Source: Salinibacterium sp. PAMC 21357
Lineage (GTDB): Bacteria > Actinomycetota > Actinomycetes > Actinomycetales > Microbacteriaceae
DNA: 64,000 bases
Assembly (NCBI RefSeq): GCF_000247645.1
Contig: NZ_AHWA01000004.1
Location: 930,001-994,000 of the forward strand
Direction: 5' to 3'
Position 1 is the first letter of the stretch; every line of letters begins with the position of its first letter. Under the pieces are notes generated by a model. It ran no database searches and was not told the DNA's origin. It was given only the letters and a program-made list of their open reading frames with translations. Below, in pieces: positions 34,308 through 42,772 of this stretch. The position numbers and the translations under genes were made by a program.

Positions 34308-35135
34308 ATGAATCGCCGCGCGCAACTCTCGGCACTGCTGGCGCTGCCTATGCTGTGGCTCATCGGCATCTACATCTTCTCGCTCGTCATGCTTCTCGTG
34401 ACGGCGTTCTGGGTGACCGACCCGTTCACCTCCAAGGTGAAGCCGGGCTTCACCCTCCGCAACTTTGAGCAGATCATCGCGAACCCCGCCTACGCCTCGA
34501 CGTCGATTCGCACTCTCGGGATCGCCCTCGCGGTGACCGTGTTGAGCATCCTGATCTCGGTTCCGCTCGGCATCTTCATGGCCAAAGTTGCCTCGCCCAA
34601 GCTGCGCGCCATTCTGGCCGTCGCGATCACCCTCCCGCTCTGGGCTGGCTACCTCGTAAAGATTCTGGCCATGCGCATCACCTTCACCGAAGAAGGCTTC
34701 TTCAACTCGATGCTCGGCCCGCTCGGCATCAGCGGCCCCGGCTTCAGCATCGTCACCGTCGTGCTGACGCTCACCTATCTGTGGCTGCCGTACATGGCAG
34801 TGCCGGTCTACACCGCGATCCGCCAGCTGCCGCCCAACCTGTTCGACGCTTCGTCTGACCTAGGCGCAGGTGCCGGATTCACGATCCGCACCGTCGTTCT
34901 CCCTCTCATTAAGCCCGCGATCATTGCCGGCTCCATCTTCACGTTCTCGCTCAGCCTCGGTGACTACATCGCCGCCAAGTTCGTGGGTGGATCGACTCAA
35001 ATGATCGGAAGCATCATCGCCTCAAACATCAACCTCAACCCTCCGATCGCCGCCGCGTTCTCGCTTGTGCCGATCGCGTTTGTTGTCATCTACCTCGTCA
35101 GTATCCAGCGCACTGGCGCACTGGAACGGATGTGA
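34308..35135 (+). CDS. Polyamine-type ABC transporter permease (PotB-like)
   Basis: 275-residue permease with six hydrophobic segments and the EAA loop DASSDLGAGAGFTIRTVVLPLIKPAIIAGS. The ATG at 34308 follows the 73-bp gap after the substrate-binding gene. It forms the channel with the next gene product. Confidence 0.9.
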   Translation: MNRRAQLSALLALPMLWLIGIYIFSLVMLLVTAFWVTDPFTSKVKPGFTLRNFEQIIANPAYASTSIRTLGIALAVTVLSILISVPLGIFMAKVASPKLRAILAVAITLPLWAGYLVKILAMRITFTEEGFFNSMLGPLGISGPGFSIVTVVLTLTYLWLPYMAVPVYTAIRQLPPNLFDASSDLGAGAGFTIRTVVLPLIKPAIIAGSIFTFSLSLGDYIAAKFVGGSTQMIGSIIASNINLNPPIAAAFSLVPIAFVVIYLVSIQRTGALERM

Positions 35136-35142
35136 TACCGCC

Positions 35143-35955
35143 ATGTTGAGACTTTCCCTCGGCGCCAAGTTCACCCTCGGCACTATCGTCGCGATCTCCC
35201 TCGCGTTCATGTACATCCCCCTGTTTTTGGTGGTCATCAACTCCTTCAGCGCCGCGCGCCTGTCGAGCTGGCCGATTACCGAGTTCTCCACAATCTGGTG
35301 GGAGAAGGCATTCGTGAGCGAACCCATCCGGGCTGCTCTGCTCAACTCGGTGATCGTCGGCCTCGGCGCGACGGTGATTGCGCTCATCTTGGGCACGCTC
35401 GTGGCCTTCGCCCTGCAGCGCTATACCTTCTTCGGCAAGCAGACCGTGAACCTGCTCGTCGTGCTGCCGATCGCCCTGCCCGGCATCGTGACCGGTGTTG
35501 CCCTCAACAACACCTACAACCAGGTGCTTGAACCGATCGGCATCGAGGTCGGATACTTCGGCATGATCATCGCCCACGGCACCTTCTGCATCGTCATGGT
35601 CTTCAACAATGTGCTCGCCCGTTTGCGCCGCATCAACCCCAGCATCGAGGAAGCCTCCCGCGACCTCGGAGCAACCCCGCTGCAGACGTTCCGGCTCGTG
35701 ACGTTCCCGCAGTTCCGCAGCGCCTTCGTTGCCGGTGCGATTCTCGCGTTCGCGCTGAGCTTCGACGAGGTTGTTGTCACGATCTTCACGGCCCCGCCCG
35801 GTGTCGACACCCTGCCGCTCTGGATCATGAACCAAATGGCACGACCCAACGAGGCATCCCTCGTCAACGTCGTCGCGACCGTCGTGATTCTCGCCTCGTT
35901 CATTCCCGTGTGGGTCTCGCAGCGCTTGGCCCGCGGAGCCGACGAACGCGAATAG
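35143..35955 (+). CDS. Polyamine-type ABC transporter permease (PotC-like)
   Basis: 270-residue permease: N-terminal FMYIPLFLVVINSFSAARLSSWPI typical of PotC, then five more segments and the EAA loop EEASRDLGATPLQTFRLVTFPQFRSAFVAG. It is encoded 7 bp after PotB. It is followed by a very GC-rich 45 bp without a clear terminator, then a convergent APC permease gene. Confidence 0.9.
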   Translation: MLRLSLGAKFTLGTIVAISLAFMYIPLFLVVINSFSAARLSSWPITEFSTIWWEKAFVSEPIRAALLNSVIVGLGATVIALILGTLVAFALQRYTFFGKQTVNLLVVLPIALPGIVTGVALNNTYNQVLEPIGIEVGYFGMIIAHGTFCIVMVFNNVLARLRRINPSIEEASRDLGATPLQTFRLVTFPQFRSAFVAGAILAFALSFDEVVVTIFTAPPGVDTLPLWIMNQMARPNEASLVNVVATVVILASFIPVWVSQRLARGADERE

Positions 35956-36000
35956 CGGAGGTCGGGCGCGGGCGGGCGCGGCGCGGCGCGAGCCTGCCGG

Positions 36001-37284
36001 TCAGCTCTGCGAGCGCGTGCGCACCGTCACGACCTGCGCTGCAACGATGGCAGCCGCGACCACCGCAGCCACGGTCACCGTAAAGAGGTCGCTCTGAATC
36101 TTGAGAACCGCAAACGGGATCAGGATGGCGAGATCCAGCACGATGGTCAGCACCGGAAGCCAGATTCGCGCCTCAATCTTGGCCCGCAGTCGGCGGATGA
36201 CACCCCACTGCACTGCCATATCCATCGTCAAGTAGAGGAAGACGCCCATCGACGCGATCTGGCTGAGATCGAGAAACACGGTGACGAGAATGGCGAGGCC
36301 CGCAGTGATGACCATGGGCTGATGCGGAACCGACTTCGGCAACGATGGAGCCTGCTTCATCTCCTGCAGCATCCCGTAGAGCCGCGACACTGAGTACAAA
36401 CTCGCGAGCAGCCCCGAGAGCGTCGCCACCACAGCGATCGCGACGGTAATGCCGACACCCCACGCGCCGAAGAAGGGCTCCGCCGCTTGTGCCAAAGCGT
36501 AGTTGCGAGCATCCACAGCTCCGCTCGCACCGATGCTCGAACTCACGGACACCGTGATCAGCAAGTACAAGAAGGTGCAGATCGCCAACGAAATGAGGAT
36601 GGACCGGGCGATGTTTCTTTTCGGGTCACGAATGTCGTCACCCTGATTAGTGATGGTGGTGAAGCCCTTATAGGCGAGAACGCACAACGTAGTGCCCGCT
36701 AGGACCCCAACAATATTGATTGGGTCACCAGAAGATTTCGCCGAAAAGCCGTCACCGGCCGCCGCGACGCCAATCAGGCCCGCAATAGCGAGCACGGCGA
36801 TCCCGATGATCTTGGCGACTGCGGTGATTGTCGCCGAGCGTTCGACCATGGTGTTGCCAATGAAGTTCACAATCGCGGCAGTGACGATTGCGGCAACGCC
36901 CAAGATAGGAACCAGAATCACAGAATCTTGCAGCCCGAAAGGCCGCAGCAGGTAGGTGCCGAAGGTGCGCGCCAACAGGCTCTCTGCCACCACCATCGAG
37001 ACGTACATGAATAGCGAGAACGAGCCGGCGGCGACTCCAGGCCCGTAAGCGTCCTTCAGTAACATCGCGATCCCGCCCGAGGAGGGATTCACGCTGGAGT
37101 AGCGAACGTAGGAGTACGAGCTGATGGCGGCAACGATTGCGCCAAGTAAGAAGGCGAGCGGGAAGAAGTCTCCGGCGAATTCTGCGACCTGACCGACGAG
37201 AGCAAAGATTCCCGCGCCGATCATCACTCCCGTGCCCAACGACACTGAGCCCATGAGCGAAATTTTGTCTGTACGTGGAGCCAT
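36001..37284 (-). CDS. APC-family amino acid permease
   Basis: 427 residues with about 12 transmembrane segments. The unwound first helix carries GTGVMIGAGIFALVGQVAE, and the sixth-helix region LAYKGFTTITNQGDDIRDPKRNIARSI carries the family E/DxxxPxR-like stretch. ATG 37284 has GGAAGGAAA upstream. It probably imports an amino acid or amine; the neighbouring polyamine-type transporter makes an amine plausible (inference). Confidence 0.85.
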   Translation of the reverse strand: MAPRTDKISLMGSVSLGTGVMIGAGIFALVGQVAEFAGDFFPLAFLLGAIVAAISSYSYVRYSSVNPSSGGIAMLLKDAYGPGVAAGSFSLFMYVSMVVAESLLARTFGTYLLRPFGLQDSVILVPILGVAAIVTAAIVNFIGNTMVERSATITAVAKIIGIAVLAIAGLIGVAAAGDGFSAKSSGDPINIVGVLAGTTLCVLAYKGFTTITNQGDDIRDPKRNIARSILISLAICTFLYLLITVSVSSSIGASGAVDARNYALAQAAEPFFGAWGVGITVAIAVVATLSGLLASLYSVSRLYGMLQEMKQAPSLPKSVPHQPMVITAGLAILVTVFLDLSQIASMGVFLYLTMDMAVQWGVIRRLRAKIEARIWLPVLTIVLDLAILIPFAVLKIQSDLFTVTVAAVVAAAIVAAQVVTVRTRSQS

Positions 37285-37331
37285 GCGATTTCCTTCCGCT
37301 CCCAACCCTAATAAGCAATACACGACGGCAA

Positions 37332-37359
37332 GGGTCCGCCGCCCACAGACGGCGGACCC
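37332..37359 (-). terminator. Hairpin between the DUF305 and APC genes
   Basis: Perfect 10-bp stem GGGTCCGCCG/CGGCGGACCC with an 8-nt loop, directly after the DUF305 stop on the minus strand. Only a weak T-rich stretch follows. Confidence 0.6.
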
Positions 37360-37366
37360 CATGCCA

Positions 37367-37957
37367 TTACAGAGAGCTAATGATGTCCTGCATGATGGTG
37401 ATCTCGGCGGCTTGAGCATCGATAATCTTTTGAGCAAGCGCTACAGCATCTGCATTTTGCCCCTCATCGATTTCCGTCTCAGCCATCTCGATCGCGCCTT
37501 CGTGGTGGACGATCATTTGCTCGAGGAACAAGCGGGAGGCGTCATCGCCGTTGGCAGCGTCAAGCTCAGACATGTCGGAGCCACTCATCATTCCGTCACC
37601 GTGGTCCATGCCACCCATATCGTCTGCCATATCGAGACCCCAGTCCTCAAGCCACGCGTTCATGAGCTCGATTTCAGGGCCTTGGGCTGCCTTGATCTCT
37701 TGAGCGAGTGTGATGACACGCTCGTCGATACCGTCCTTCTCAAGCACCATGTCAGCCATCTCCACTGCTTGCTCGTGGTGGGGAATCATCATTGCGGTGA
37801 ACATGACATCCGCGTTGTTCGCATCAGCGATCGATACCGAATCGGTGGGCGACGGGTCGGGGCTTTGACCAGATTCTGTCTCAGCGTTTGCACACCCCGA
37901 GAGCGTCAGCAGTGCAGTCAGGGCAATTGCGGCGGTCGCCGCGAAACGAATTTTCAT
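37367..37957 (-). CDS. DUF305 lipoprotein
   Basis: 196 residues. Lipobox LSGC (Cys at about 22), then a ferritin-like DUF305 helical bundle with the paired motifs MIPHHEQAVEMADMVL and MIVHHEGAIEMAETEI, separated by a Met/Asp/His-rich loop (MADDMGGMDHGDGMMSGSDM). DUF305 proteins are often linked to copper handling; the HH and Met clusters could bind metal (inference). It is paired with a DUF6153-type gene upstream on the same strand. Confidence 0.9.
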   Translation of the reverse strand: MKIRFAATAAIALTALLTLSGCANAETESGQSPDPSPTDSVSIADANNADVMFTAMMIPHHEQAVEMADMVLEKDGIDERVITLAQEIKAAQGPEIELMNAWLEDWGLDMADDMGGMDHGDGMMSGSDMSELDAANGDDASRLFLEQMIVHHEGAIEMAETEIDEGQNADAVALAQKIIDAQAAEITIMQDIISSL

Positions 37958-38046
37958 CTCTAAAGTTCTCCAAATTAATCACTAATAAGCGCGTGACCAG
38001 AGCGGCCCGCGTAAGGCGCGTCTAAGCTGAGCCGACAGTGCGCCTC

Positions 38047-38532
38047 TTAAGTGCGACTAATGCAGAGAGTTATGAGATTAGGACGTGGCGGTACCACCCG
38101 CGCCCATCGCGGGAACGGCACAGCAACCATCAACCGCTGCTCAACGTATTGGCCCCAACCGCGCACCAGCCTGGGCGCTGCGAGGAGAAGCGAGACAGTG
38201 AGAAGCGCAAGCACACACCACATAAGAACCATTGATGCGTCGTCGCCACAGCCCACACAATCTGGGCTCGAGACGACGGAGGCGATCATGGTCGAATGCT
38301 CAGCGGTGCTACTGCCGGTCGACATCGCCGCCGACATCCCCATGTCGGAATGCGACGTGGGCGAGACCAGCGAATGCATTGCCACGATGCCGGTAATGAG
38401 TGCCAGCGCGAGGCACGCCATAGCGACAAGCTGCCACGCCACTCGCAGAAGGCGCGGAACAACGGAGTCTGCGCGTCGTGGCGGCGCAGTCTCGACGCGA
38501 CGACTATCGCGTTCCACGCTGATTGCTGTCAT
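38047..38532 (-). CDS. DUF6153-like membrane protein
   Basis: 161 residues with two membrane segments (LLRVAWQLVAMACLALALITGIVAMHSL and ASMVLMWCVLALLTVSLLLAA) and a His/Met/Ser-rich loop between them containing SHSDMGMSAAMS, CVGCGDD and other potential metal ligands. The pattern resembles DUF6153 proteins, which travel with DUF305 lipoproteins. It is upstream of and co-directional with the DUF305 gene, 89 bp apart. A copper-related role is plausible only by association. Confidence 0.65.
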   Translation of the reverse strand: MTAISVERDSRRVETAPPRRADSVVPRLLRVAWQLVAMACLALALITGIVAMHSLVSPTSHSDMGMSAAMSTGSSTAEHSTMIASVVSSPDCVGCGDDASMVLMWCVLALLTVSLLLAAPRLVRGWGQYVEQRLMVAVPFPRWARVVPPRPNLITLCISRT

Positions 38533-38630
38533 TGCTCTTATTCTTCTGAAGGTGCGGGCTTCCGGCTACCCTCTACCGATCCTTGTCCATCTGCCTGTGC
38601 GACTACCGAGACATTATCGACGCGGGACAG

Positions 38631-39179
38631 TCACCCACGCAACCATATTCCGTCCACTAGACGATAGACGATCCGGTGGTGTTTTCGGTCCGATGATCCT
38701 TGCCAGAACTCGACGTGCTCAGCCTTCAGTCGCCACAGAACCCAGCCGTCTGGGTCAGCATTCTCCCGCGCTGCCGCATCTCGCAATGCAAAGTCAGCGT
38801 CGCTATCGGCTCGGCTTGCTTCTACTACCGGTCCTCTCACCCGTATGGCGCGCACAAGCGGTTGCCACCAGAAGTTGAGCGCTGCGGCAGGATGCGCGGC
38901 AAGTTGGATCCCTTTAGCGCTGGCTCGGGGGCCAGCGAATGCCCAGCCCCGATCATCCACATCCTTGAGGATGAGGGTTCTCGCATCGGGAGTGCCCTCA
39001 GCATCCACGGTAGCGAGAGTCATCGCCAATGGTTCCTCCACCGAGGCTTCGAGCGCGCCGTCGAGCCACTCATAAAAGAGAGTCGCCGGGTCTGCGGGCA
39101 GCGCCGCTCGGTCAAGGGCGGGACTTGTGCCCGAGAGTGTGGGGATCGCCCGCAGCTTTGCGGCCGTGTCGCTCGTCAT
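38631..39179 (-). CDS. Pyridoxamine 5'-phosphate oxidase-like flavoprotein
   Basis: 182-residue FMN-binding split-barrel protein of the PdxH group: EEPLAMTLATVDAEGTPDARTLILKDVDDRGWAFAG, ASAKGIQLAAHPAAALNFWWQPLVRAIRVRGPV, and C-terminal EHVEFWQGSSDRKHHRIVYRL. It is about 30 residues shorter than typical PdxH, mainly in the central region, so oxidase activity is not certain. It lies 19 bp downstream of a PLP-dependent aminotransferase gene, which fits a role in PLP supply. Confidence 0.8.
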   Translation of the reverse strand: MTSDTAAKLRAIPTLSGTSPALDRAALPADPATLFYEWLDGALEASVEEPLAMTLATVDAEGTPDARTLILKDVDDRGWAFAGPRASAKGIQLAAHPAAALNFWWQPLVRAIRVRGPVVEASRADSDADFALRDAAARENADPDGWVLWRLKAEHVEFWQGSSDRKHHRIVYRLVDGIWLRG

Positions 39180-39198
39180 AACATTAGAATGCCACGTT

Positions 39199-40524
39199 TC
39201 ACGCCAATTCTGCTGTCAGCACCGCGTCGTAAATCTCCATCGCCTCAGCGATTTCGGCGGGCGTGACAACGCACGGTGGCAATACGTGGATGCGGTTTTC
39301 TGACACAAAGGGCAGCAGCCCGCGCTCCACCAGGCCAGCACGAATGCGCCCCATCGTCGCGGCCGCAACGGGTTCGCGCGTGCCCCGGTCAGTGACGAGT
39401 TCCAGGGCCCAGAACACTCCGCGACCGCGCACCTCGCCGATCGACGGATGACGCTCGGCGAGCGCGTGCAGTGCTGGCCCGAGGTGGTTCTCCGAGATAT
39501 CACGCACGTGCTCAAGAATGCCTTCGGAGGCAATGGTGTCGAGCGAGGCCACAATGGTGGCGGCAGCGAGCGGATGCCCCGAATACGTCAATCCACCCGG
39601 GAACACCCGGTCGTTGAAGAAGGCTGCAATCGGGTCGTCGATAATCACACCGCCGACGGGAACATAGCCCGAGTTCACGCCCTTGGCGAAGGTGATGAGG
39701 TCGGGCCGCACGTCGAAGGCGTCGAACGCAAACCACTCACCGGTGCGCCCAAAGCCACACATCACTTCGTCGAAGATCAGCAGGATGCCGTGCTGATCAC
39801 ACAGTTGGCGAACCCCGGCGAGGTAGCCGGCCGGTGGCAACAGGATGCCCGGAGTTCCCGGCACCGGTTCGAGCAGCACCGCCGCAATCGACTCGGCGCC
39901 CTCCGCTTCAATCACTCGCCGCAAATGCTGCAGCGCCCGTTCGCTCTCTTGCTCGGGCGTCGTCGCCCAGAACTCGGAGCGATACAGATACGGCCCGAAG
40001 AAGTGCACGTGCCCGCGCGCGAACTCGTTCGGGATGCGGCGCGGATCACCCGTGGCCACGATGCTGCTGCCGGTGTTGCCGTGATACGACCGGTATGCCG
40101 AAAGAATCTTGTCGCGCCCGGTGTAGAGCCGCGCCATCCGCATCGCATTCTCGTTGGCGTCTGAGCCGCCGTTCGTAAAGAACACGCGATTGAAGCCCTC
40201 GGGTGCAATCGCTGCCAGACGTTTGGCTGCCTCACCACGGGTCACGTTGGCCGTCGGCGGTGAGATCGTCGCGAGCAGCTGAGACTGCACCCGGATAGCT
40301 TCGAGCAGGGCCGGATGCTGGTGCCCCAGATTCACGTTGACGTGCTGGCTAGAGAAGTCGAGATATTCATTTCCGGCGTGATCCCAGACGCGGGTGCCGA
40401 GCCCACTCTTGATGCTCACGGCGGCAGCATGCGCGGGAGTCTGCGCCGACCACGAATGAAAGATGTGGGCCTGATCTAGTTCGAGCGCGTAGGCGTCGAG
40501 GTCTCGGGAATCGTGCTCGGTCAT
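39199..40524 (-). CDS. Class III PLP-dependent aminotransferase
   Basis: 441-residue omega-amino acid:pyruvate/2-oxoglutarate transaminase type. The PLP phosphate-binding region is FFTNGGSDANENAM (115-128), the aspartate pairing with the pyridine nitrogen lies in LIFDEVMCGFGRTG (Asp252), and the Schiff-base lysine is in FAKGVNSGY (Lys281). Downstream of an amidohydrolase-based pathway that yields beta-amino acids, beta-alanine or 3-aminoisobutyrate is a reasonable amino donor (inference). It is separated from the transporter operon by a terminator and a tandem repeat. Confidence 0.85.
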   Translation of the reverse strand: MTEHDSRDLDAYALELDQAHIFHSWSAQTPAHAAAVSIKSGLGTRVWDHAGNEYLDFSSQHVNVNLGHQHPALLEAIRVQSQLLATISPPTANVTRGEAAKRLAAIAPEGFNRVFFTNGGSDANENAMRMARLYTGRDKILSAYRSYHGNTGSSIVATGDPRRIPNEFARGHVHFFGPYLYRSEFWATTPEQESERALQHLRRVIEAEGAESIAAVLLEPVPGTPGILLPPAGYLAGVRQLCDQHGILLIFDEVMCGFGRTGEWFAFDAFDVRPDLITFAKGVNSGYVPVGGVIIDDPIAAFFNDRVFPGGLTYSGHPLAAATIVASLDTIASEGILEHVRDISENHLGPALHALAERHPSIGEVRGRGVFWALELVTDRGTREPVAAATMGRIRAGLVERGLLPFVSENRIHVLPPCVVTPAEIAEAMEIYDAVLTAELA

Positions 40525-40547
40525 GACGCTGGCCCTTCAGAGTGAAT

Positions 40548-40651
40548 ACGCGGTGCTGATGTGAAACGGGTACTGCGAGCGAAAGTGGTGCTGCACGTGA
40601 CGCGGTGCCGACGTGAAACGCGTGCTGCGAGTGAAACTCGTGGCGCAAGAA
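40548..40651. repeat. Tandem duplication of a 52-bp unit
   Basis: Two imperfect copies (40548-40599, 40600-40651) start with ACGCGGTGC and share GTGAAACG, CTGCGAG and GAAA blocks at the same spacing. They lie directly upstream of the aminotransferase gene and downstream of the transporter terminator, so they may hold its promoter and regulator sites. Confidence 0.7.
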
Positions 40652-40656
40652 AACGA

Positions 40657-40686
40657 ATGCCGCCCTCACGAGCGTAAGGGCGGCAT
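40657..40686 (-). terminator. Terminator of the NMT1-type transporter/hydantoinase operon
   Basis: Perfect 10-bp stem ATGCCGCCCT/AGGGCGGCAT with a 10-nt loop, 25 bp after the substrate-binding protein stop. It is followed on the minus strand by the T-rich TCGTTTTCTTG. Confidence 0.75.
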
Positions 40687-40710
40687 CCGACTAACGATTA
40701 TTCAGTGCGA

Positions 40711-41861
40711 CTAGTTGCCGCCCTCAAGGAGGGTGACGTCGATCGGGCTAAAGTCGGCACCGGTGGTGTCGACACCGTCTGCCTCGAGTTCTTCGAGTGC
40801 CTTCATGATCCAGTCGTTCGACCAGGCGGCTGCCGGCGGTGCCTCGGTGATGGGGCTCGCGCCTGTTTCGTTGACAGCGCTGATGGCACCCTCAACCGTG
40901 CGGTCCCAGGCGGCTTCGTCGATAACACCGATGCCGTTGTCGGCCGGCCAGATCAGCTTGTTGGTTTCGTTGACCATCCACAGTTCGTGGCTGGGGCCCC
41001 AACCGGAACCGGCAGCAACAGTACCCTCGGCAGCAGACTCGGGGTTCTCAGCCGAGTAGATCCAGCCCTTGACGACAGCCTTGAGGAAGGCAACCGTGGT
41101 GTCCTGGTAATCCTCGTCGCTGTCAAGACGCTCAGTGTCGGCCCAGATTGCGTCCTGGAGCATCGCGCCAACCGTGTCTTCGTAGCTGATGACGTTAAAG
41201 TCTTCAGGCTGGTACAGCTCACCAGTGTCTGGATCGGTCGACTCAAGTAGCTGAGCGTACTCGTTGTAGGTCATCGCCTGAGCTGCATCGATGTCGCCCT
41301 GCAAGAAGGCGTTCATGTTGAAGTCCTGCGTGATGATCTGCACAGTCGACGAGTCGAGTCCTTCAGCAGCCATGGCCGCGAAGATTTCCCACTCGTTTCC
41401 GAAGCCCCAGGAACCGATCTTCTTGCCCTCGAAGTCGGCGACCGAGTCAATCCCCGAGTCGGCCCACGAGACCTGAAGCGTGCCCGACGTTTGGAAAATC
41501 TGCGCGATGTTGGTGAGGTTAGCGCCCTGCTCAATCGAGCCGAGAACCTTCGGAACCCAGGCAACGGCATAGTCGACGTCGCCGTTGGCGAGAGCGTCTT
41601 GCGGAACGATGTCGCCGCCCGACGGGATGATCTCTACGTCAAGGCCCTCTTCTTCAAAGAAGCCCTGATCGGCTGCGGCAAAGTAACCGGCGAACTGTCC
41701 CTGTGGGAGCATTGGAGCTGGAGCTTCACTTCGGTGAGGCCGTCAGCGGATTCCGAGGAACCGCTGTCACCCCCATCGCCCGTGGAGCATGCTGCGAGGA
41801 GAACCGCTGCCGTTACGGCAAACGCTCCGGCCGCAAGGGTGCGGCGTTTGGTGAACTTCAT
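40711..41861 (-). pseudogene. NMT1/THI5-type ABC substrate-binding lipoprotein, apparently frameshifted
   Basis: The signal peptide and lipobox LAAC are read from ATG 41861 to LTEVKLQLQ; the protein then continues in another frame from LPQGQFAGYFAAADQGFFEEEGLDVEIIPSGGDIVPQDAL. Restoring one base at about 41709-41713 (turning TG back to TGG, a Trp) gives a normal 383-residue SBP of the NMT1/THI5 (pyrimidine/riboflavin/taurine-like) group. The permeases and ATPase of its own system lie upstream in the same operon. The exact repair of a conserved Trp makes a sequencing error more likely than a dead gene. Confidence 0.8.
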
Positions 41862-41923
41862 GTCAGACCTTCCAGATTCACGGTGCAAGTGGATACTGCT
41901 GGTAGAGCTGGTGGAGCTTGTTG

Positions 41924-42772
41924 TTATCGAGAACCTCCCGTCGGAACACGCCGCAGCACGAGTCGTTCTAGTGCGAGCGTCGCAAGATAGAAGAGCAGGC
42001 CGAGAGCAATGGATGCCCCCACATAGGCCCAGGCTCGGGAGTAGGCACTCGAAGCGGCCGAGGTCGCGATCAAGCTACCGAGACCTCCGCGCGGTCCGCC
42101 GAAGTATTCGGCAACAAGGGCCGAAATTACGGCAAGCGATGAGGCGATGCGAATGCCGGTCAGGATGAACGGGCGCGCGGTTGGCAGTGTGAGCGAGCGC
42201 AACATCTGCCCCGAGTTCGCCGCATAGGCCTTCATGAGGTCACGGTGCACCGGCTTAGTTTGGCGAAAGCCGCGCAGCGTGTTGATGAAGATCGGCACGA
42301 ACGAGGCGATCGCGGCAATGGCTTGACGACCGAACTGGCTGTCGGCCCCGAACATCGAGTTGAGCACGGGAGCGAGAGCAACGATGGGCACAACGGCGAG
42401 GGCTGCAACGATGGGGGCACTCATCTGATCGGCGATTCGCCACCGGGCTGCAATCGCTGCGAGCACGATGCCGACCAGCGAACCGACGAGCAGCCCGAGC
42501 AGGCTGTTGGTTCCGGTGAGCACTGTCGCCGAGACGACCGCAGGCCAGAACTCGACAAGTTCGGCCACGATGGAGGTGGGGCTTGGCAGCAGGTAATCAT
42601 CGACCCCGCCAACGGTGACGAGCAGTTGCCAGATGCCGAGAACGAGCAGCCCGAACGAGATCGGTGCCACAATGCGCAGCGTCGATTCTGTTCTGGGACT
42701 CCACCCTTTGCTCCGACGTGCCCCCGTTCCTGACCGGCCGTTGACGATGGCGTTTGCTGATGTGGCTGTCAT
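41924..42772 (-). CDS. ABC transporter permease (nitrate/taurine/pyrimidine type)
   Basis: 282-residue permease with six hydrophobic segments. The conserved cytoplasmic loop is RDLMKAYAANSGQMLRSLTLPTARPFILTGIRIASSLAVISALVAEYFGG. N-terminal features are APISFGLLVLGIWQLLVTVGGVDDYLLPSPTSIVAELVEF, the SsuC/ThiX-type pattern. It overlaps the ATPase gene by 4 nt (42769-42772). It works with the second permease gene of the operon. Confidence 0.9.
   Translation of the reverse strand: MTATSANAIVNGRSGTGARRSKGWSPRTESTLRIVAPISFGLLVLGIWQLLVTVGGVDDYLLPSPTSIVAELVEFWPAVVSATVLTGTNSLLGLLVGSLVGIVLAAIAARWRIADQMSAPIVAALAVVPIVALAPVLNSMFGADSQFGRQAIAAIASFVPIFINTLRGFRQTKPVHRDLMKAYAANSGQMLRSLTLPTARPFILTGIRIASSLAVISALVAEYFGGPRGGLGSLIATSAASSAYSRAWAYVGASIALGLLFYLATLALERLVLRRVPTGGSR

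Noticed and set aside
35956-36000. Very GC-rich repeat-like stretch (GGGCGCGGGCGGGCGCGGCG)
   Set aside because: Too short and irregular for a defined repeat; no stable hairpin with a U-run, so not called a terminator.
30136-37284. Recent mobile-element insertion carrying the catabolic genes
   Set aside because: No transposase, integrase, tRNA edge or flanking repeats were found; codon use looks like the rest of the window.
40548-40651. Possible CRISPR array
   Set aside because: Only two imperfect units with no spacer structure and no cas genes anywhere in the window.
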